A stretch of 8,719 nt of DNA from Flavobacteriales bacterium (GTDB lineage Bacteria > Bacteroidota > Bacteroidia > Flavobacteriales_D > Crocinitomicaceae). The stretch covers positions 1 to 8,719 of the forward strand of contig JABJEE010000259.1 in NCBI GenBank assembly GCA_018665005.1, in the 5' to 3' direction. The translations under genes and the position numbers were made by a program. Shown here one piece after another: positions 6,375 to 8,719 of this stretch. The notes under the pieces are model-generated. The model searched no databases, was not told the origin of the DNA, and worked only from the letters and a program-made list of their open reading frames with translations. The first letter of the stretch is position 1; each line of letters opens with the position of its first letter.

Positions 6375-6829
6375 AATTTTTCAAGCCATTCTTTATCTAC
6401 TTCATCAAAAAAGTCAAATTCATCGCTGTCAATATCTAAAACGCCAATAACTTGGTCATCGTATACTAACGGTATTACAATTTCACTCTTCGATGCAGCA
6501 TTGCATGCAATATGTCCCGGGTAACTATGAACATCACCAACAACTATTGATCTATTACTTGACCAAGAAGTACCACACACTCCTTTACCTTTTGTGATTC
6601 TAGTACAAGCCACAGGTCCTTGAAAAGGTCCCAAAAGCAATTCATTAGACTCTACCAAATAGAATCCAACCCAAAAAAAATCAAAGCTTGTTTTTAAAAC
6701 CGCAACGAAATTAGCCATGTTGGAAATTTTATTATCCTCAGCTGATAAAAGCGCATTCATTTGAACATAAACAGATTCATATAATTTGGCTTTATTATCC
6801 TTAGAAGTTGTCGTGTCTGAATCAATCAT
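6347..6829 (-). CDS. msrC: Free methionine-(R)-sulfoxide reductase (GAF domain)
   Basis: A 160-residue GAF-domain protein matching fRMsr (E. coli YebR/MsrC, about 165 residues), a cytosolic enzyme that reduces free L-methionine-(R)-sulfoxide to methionine with electrons from thioredoxin. The three redox cysteines of the family are present: C75 in V-A-C-T-R-I, C85 in G-K-G-V-C-G-T and C109 in G-H-I-A-C-N. Also conserved are L-L-L-G-P-F-Q-G (64-71), G-D-V-H (98-101), S-E-I-V-I-P-L (115-121) and G-V-L-D-I-D-S (129-135). The residue after C109 is Asn, where E. coli has Asp. Two extra Cys at the C-terminus (153, 155) are not part of the known catalytic set. The ATG at 6829 gives the family's usual length. 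The gene leads a minus-strand pair, and the Ig-like lipoprotein gene begins inside its 3' end. A methionine-repair enzyme and a lipoprotein have no obvious joint task, so the overlap may only reflect compact packing. Confidence 0.94.
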   Translation of the reverse strand: MIDSDTTTSKDNKAKLYESVYVQMNALLSAEDNKISNMANFVAVLKTSFDFFWVGFYLVESNELLLGPFQGPVACTRITKGKGVCGTSWSSNRSIVVGDVHSYPGHIACNAASKSEIVIPLVYDDQVIGVLDIDSDEFDFFDEVDKEWLEKLCTCLLSVI

Positions 6830-6839
6830 AATTAGAATA

Positions 6840-6870
6840 CAAAATTGTCTTTTTTACTTGTATAAAACAA
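6840..6870 (-). promoter_or_regulatory. Candidate promoter for the msrC-lipoprotein operon
   Basis: On the minus strand a TTG (6868-6870) is followed after 20 bases by CAATTTTG (6840-6847), one mismatch from the -7 consensus TAnnTTTG; the spacing suits Bacteroidota -33/-7 promoters. The box is 10 bases from the msrC ATG, a short leader like that inferred for the MATE gene. Confidence is limited by the mismatch and the AT-rich background. Confidence 0.38.
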
Positions 6871-6979
6871 TAGGTGGTGTTGATTTAAATAGTATCCTAC
6901 AATTAAAGATTAATACCTTAACGTCTGAAGAAAAAATAATACTTTTATTCTTTTCAAATCAATTCAAAAATATTATTTG

Positions 6980-7528
6980 ATGCCTAGAGAAATTATTGTA
7001 CTTGATATAGAAACGACAGGGTTGAATCCTAAAGAAGACCTGATTTTGGAATTGGGAATGGTCAAATTAGATTTAGACACTGGAGAAATCACTATTCTTT
7101 TCGACCAAGTCTTTAAAGACCCCAAACTAACCGCAAAGCATAGAAATGCGTGGATTTTCGAGAATGGGTTTATGCAGATTGAAGAGATTAGAAACGCCTT
7201 GCCTATAACTGAATATTTTGATGAAATTCAGTCTCTAATAGACCCGTTTAAAGGTCAAATCACGGCATGGAATAGAGATTTTGATAGCGCTTTCCTTTCA
7301 AACTATGGTTTTGATTTAGGTCCTCAAGTCAAATGTCCAATGAAAGAAAGTGTGGATTACTTTAAAATTGAAGGCAAGTTTGGATACAAATGGCCAAAAG
7401 CCCAAGAAGCATGGGACATCTTGTTTCCTACAACACCTAAAATGGAGGAACATCGTGGACTTGACGATTCTAAAATGGAAGCTGCAATCATTTTTGAATT
7501 ACACAAAAAAGGTCAATATAAACTATAA
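6980..7528 (+). CDS. Stand-alone DnaQ-like DEDDh 3'-5' exonuclease
   Basis: A 182-residue protein that is essentially one exonuclease domain of the RNase T/DNA polymerase III epsilon superfamily, which removes nucleotides from 3' ends with two metal ions. The metal-ligand residues are visible: ExoI D9-I-E11-T-T-G; ExoII N98-R-D-F-D102-S-A-F-L; ExoIII H158-R-G-L-D-D163, where the H-x4-D spacing marks the DEDDh subclass. There is no polymerase, GIY-YIG or BRCT extension, so it is not a full epsilon-UvrC-like protein, and the central region (C119-P-M-K and the W-rich part near 138-145) is not one I can tie to a named subfamily. DNA or RNA as substrate is open; proofreading, RNA trimming and repair are all possible. 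I choose the ATG at 6980 rather than the TTG codon just before it, because the protein then begins directly with the first beta strand. Its neighbours are divergent msrC and convergent DUF1295, so it appears to be transcribed alone. Confidence 0.9.
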   Translation: MPREIIVLDIETTGLNPKEDLILELGMVKLDLDTGEITILFDQVFKDPKLTAKHRNAWIFENGFMQIEEIRNALPITEYFDEIQSLIDPFKGQITAWNRDFDSAFLSNYGFDLGPQVKCPMKESVDYFKIEGKFGYKWPKAQEAWDILFPTTPKMEEHRGLDDSKMEAAIIFELHKKGQYKL

Positions 7529-7584
7529 CGAAGTCATCATATAACATTTTGGTACCAGTCATCCATTATTTTAGTTCGTTTTCT

Positions 7585-8517
7585 TTATTTTTTATCAGCG
7601 GAAAATCTTCCTTTTATGGGTAGAAACCGACCTACCGAATTCTGATACCTCTTATATTCAGGATACTTTTCAGTGGATATAGATTCTGAGAAATCCGAGC
7701 TCCCCTTGAAAAGAAGCACCAATAAAAGACCTCCTGTAATGGTCCAGTTTATCCAATAACCTGTTGCAATAACAGAATAAAAATAGAAAACCATCCATAT
7801 GGCCTGCTCTGCCATGTAGTTTGGATGACGCATATAAGCCCATAATCCAGAATGAACGAAACCAATTTTATAAAACGGGTCAACCTTATCCTCTTTTAAT
7901 TGAGCGTACTTGACCGACTGATAATCAAATTGTTGTTGATCTGCCAAATACTCGATAAATATCAGACCCAATATAATCACCGCCAATACAACATCAAAAA
8001 AACCCATTTCGGAATGGTTTCCCAAGACCCGTAATGCAGGCAAGGTCGTTAATAAAACCAGTCCCATTTGATAAAATGAAATAAAAAACAAATTAAATAG
8101 TATCCATTTCCATTTTTGCTCAAACCCAGGTTTGGCTCTTAGAATCGACCAGCGATAATCTTCTTCTCCAGTCCAGAATTTGATTGAATATCCTCCTCTT
8201 CGCGCAAAATTCAAACTCAACCTAATTCCCCATGTAGTCACCAAAATAGCCATCAAAATCAAACGAGGATTATAGTCAGAATAATGCACCAAAATCCATA
8301 AGTAGGGAATAGGCATAATACTCCACAGTTTATCTACTTGACTATAGTTATCCGTTATCGAACTTACTATAAAGCAAAGAAAAGAGGCAATGCCATAAAC
8401 CCATAACAATGTAACAAGAGCTTCTCCTTGTAAAATGGTTATTGGGTCATCATAATAAAAGCAAACCACCGGTACTGTAACCAAAGTAAAAATCAATATT
8501 AACGCTACTTTCCACAT
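7585..8517 (-). CDS. DUF1295 / steroid 5-alpha-reductase-like membrane protein
   Basis: A 310-residue polytopic membrane protein of the DUF1295 family, related to steroid 5-alpha reductases and isoprenylcysteine-type methyltransferases. About seven hydrophobic segments are visible (near 4-22, 33-52, 66-79, 86-102, 138-160, 173-190 and 239-271). The conserved C-terminal block is intact: H-S-G-L-W-A-Y-M-R-H-P-N-Y at 222-234 followed by E237, then L-F-K-G-S-S at 269-274, K-Y-P-E-Y-K-R-Y at 284-291 and G-R-F-L-P at 296-300. A second family landmark, G-E-E-D-Y-R-W, is at 117-123. In related enzymes the R-H-P-N-Y region and the following Glu belong to the cofactor-binding site, so an NADPH-dependent reductase or a lipid-modifying enzyme is plausible, but no substrate is established. 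Length is slightly above the usual 250-270 I recall, owing to the N-terminal segments. It converges on the exonuclease gene with 56 bp between stops and no clear hairpin terminator there. Confidence 0.87.
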   Translation of the reverse strand: MWKVALILIFTLVTVPVVCFYYDDPITILQGEALVTLLWVYGIASFLCFIVSSITDNYSQVDKLWSIMPIPYLWILVHYSDYNPRLILMAILVTTWGIRLSLNFARRGGYSIKFWTGEEDYRWSILRAKPGFEQKWKWILFNLFFISFYQMGLVLLTTLPALRVLGNHSEMGFFDVVLAVIILGLIFIEYLADQQQFDYQSVKYAQLKEDKVDPFYKIGFVHSGLWAYMRHPNYMAEQAIWMVFYFYSVIATGYWINWTITGGLLLVLLFKGSSDFSESISTEKYPEYKRYQNSVGRFLPIKGRFSADKK

Positions 8518-8719
8518 ATATTTTTATTTACAACATAAGACACTAAATGGCAATAAGAGAAATTGTTTTTCATGAATCACGGAATTACGAAAACAACGAA
8601 CCCTTATCAAATTTTAATAAATATAACAATTCATGTCAAATCTTTAAATAATTGGTTCATTCAAAATCAATGCAACATGTTTATTCACAGCAACATAAGT
8701 CAATATATGTCTAAAATAC
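8518..8719. other. AT-rich non-coding stretch at the right edge
   Basis: No gene could be supported here. It must hold the promoter of the DUF1295 gene, but no good TAnnTTTG box was found; the nearest, TATGTTG on the minus strand, lacks one T. A possible plus-strand ATG at 8707 opens a frame (M-S-K-I) that leaves the window after four codons, too short to judge. The 9-mer CAACATAAG occurs at 8531 and 8691, probably by chance. Confidence 0.5.

Noticed and set aside
7350..7544. Second plus-strand frame within and past the exonuclease gene
   Set aside because: It overlaps the ExoIII motif in another frame and has no features of its own.
7529..7584. Terminator between the exonuclease and DUF1295 genes
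   Set aside because: Only a short palindrome (TGGTACCA) is present, with no GC-rich stem followed by a T run.
8531..8699. Direct repeat CAACATAAG as an attachment site or iteron
   Set aside because: Two copies of nine bases 160 bp apart, no further copies and no integrase or replication gene nearby.
8707..8719. Start of a new plus-strand gene (M-S-K-I)
   Set aside because: Only four codons are visible, with no promoter box or ribosome signal upstream; cannot be judged.

Overview
The window looks like ordinary chromosome from a member of the Bacteroidota, probably a Flavobacteriales-like marine or aquatic lineage. The signs are low GC content, no Shine-Dalgarno-like sequences ahead of the starts, -7 promoter boxes of the TAnnTTTG type, and a set of proteins with Bacteroidota-type sequence: a short phosphatidylserine decarboxylase, an SbsA-type Ig-like lipoprotein starting C-A-Q-V-G-S, a small Lys/Cys-rich secreted protein, and a DUF1295 membrane protein. 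The genus is not identifiable by eye.

Layout from left to right. Plus strand: the 3' part of a phosphatidylserine decarboxylase gene (psd), then a small secreted Lys/Cys-rich protein, ending at a strong hairpin terminator that probably works in both directions. Minus strand: a two-gene unit, a small helical protein followed after one base by a DASS/SLC13-type sodium:anion symporter, which runs into the same terminator. A 135-bp divergent promoter region follows. Plus strand: a MATE-family exporter and fmt (methionyl-tRNA formyltransferase), 2 bp apart. Minus strand: msrC (free methionine-R-sulfoxide reductase) overlapping a large Ig-like lipoprotein gene, whose 3' end overlaps the 3' end of fmt. 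Plus strand: a stand-alone DnaQ-like (DEDDh) exonuclease. Minus strand: a DUF1295 polytopic membrane protein. The last 200 bp are non-coding as far as can be seen.

The genes do not form one pathway. They are small housekeeping or transport units packed tightly on alternating strands: lipid synthesis (psd), translation initiation (fmt), oxidative repair of free methionine (msrC), transport (DASS, MATE), envelope (lipoprotein, DUF1295) and nucleic-acid processing (exonuclease). No mobile element, CRISPR array, tRNA, rRNA, phage gene or toxin-antitoxin pair was recognised. I did not find a convincing new multi-gene system. The least explained items are the Lys/Cys secreted peptide, the small helical protein coupled to the anion transporter, and the lipoprotein with two matching Asn/Asp-rich loops.
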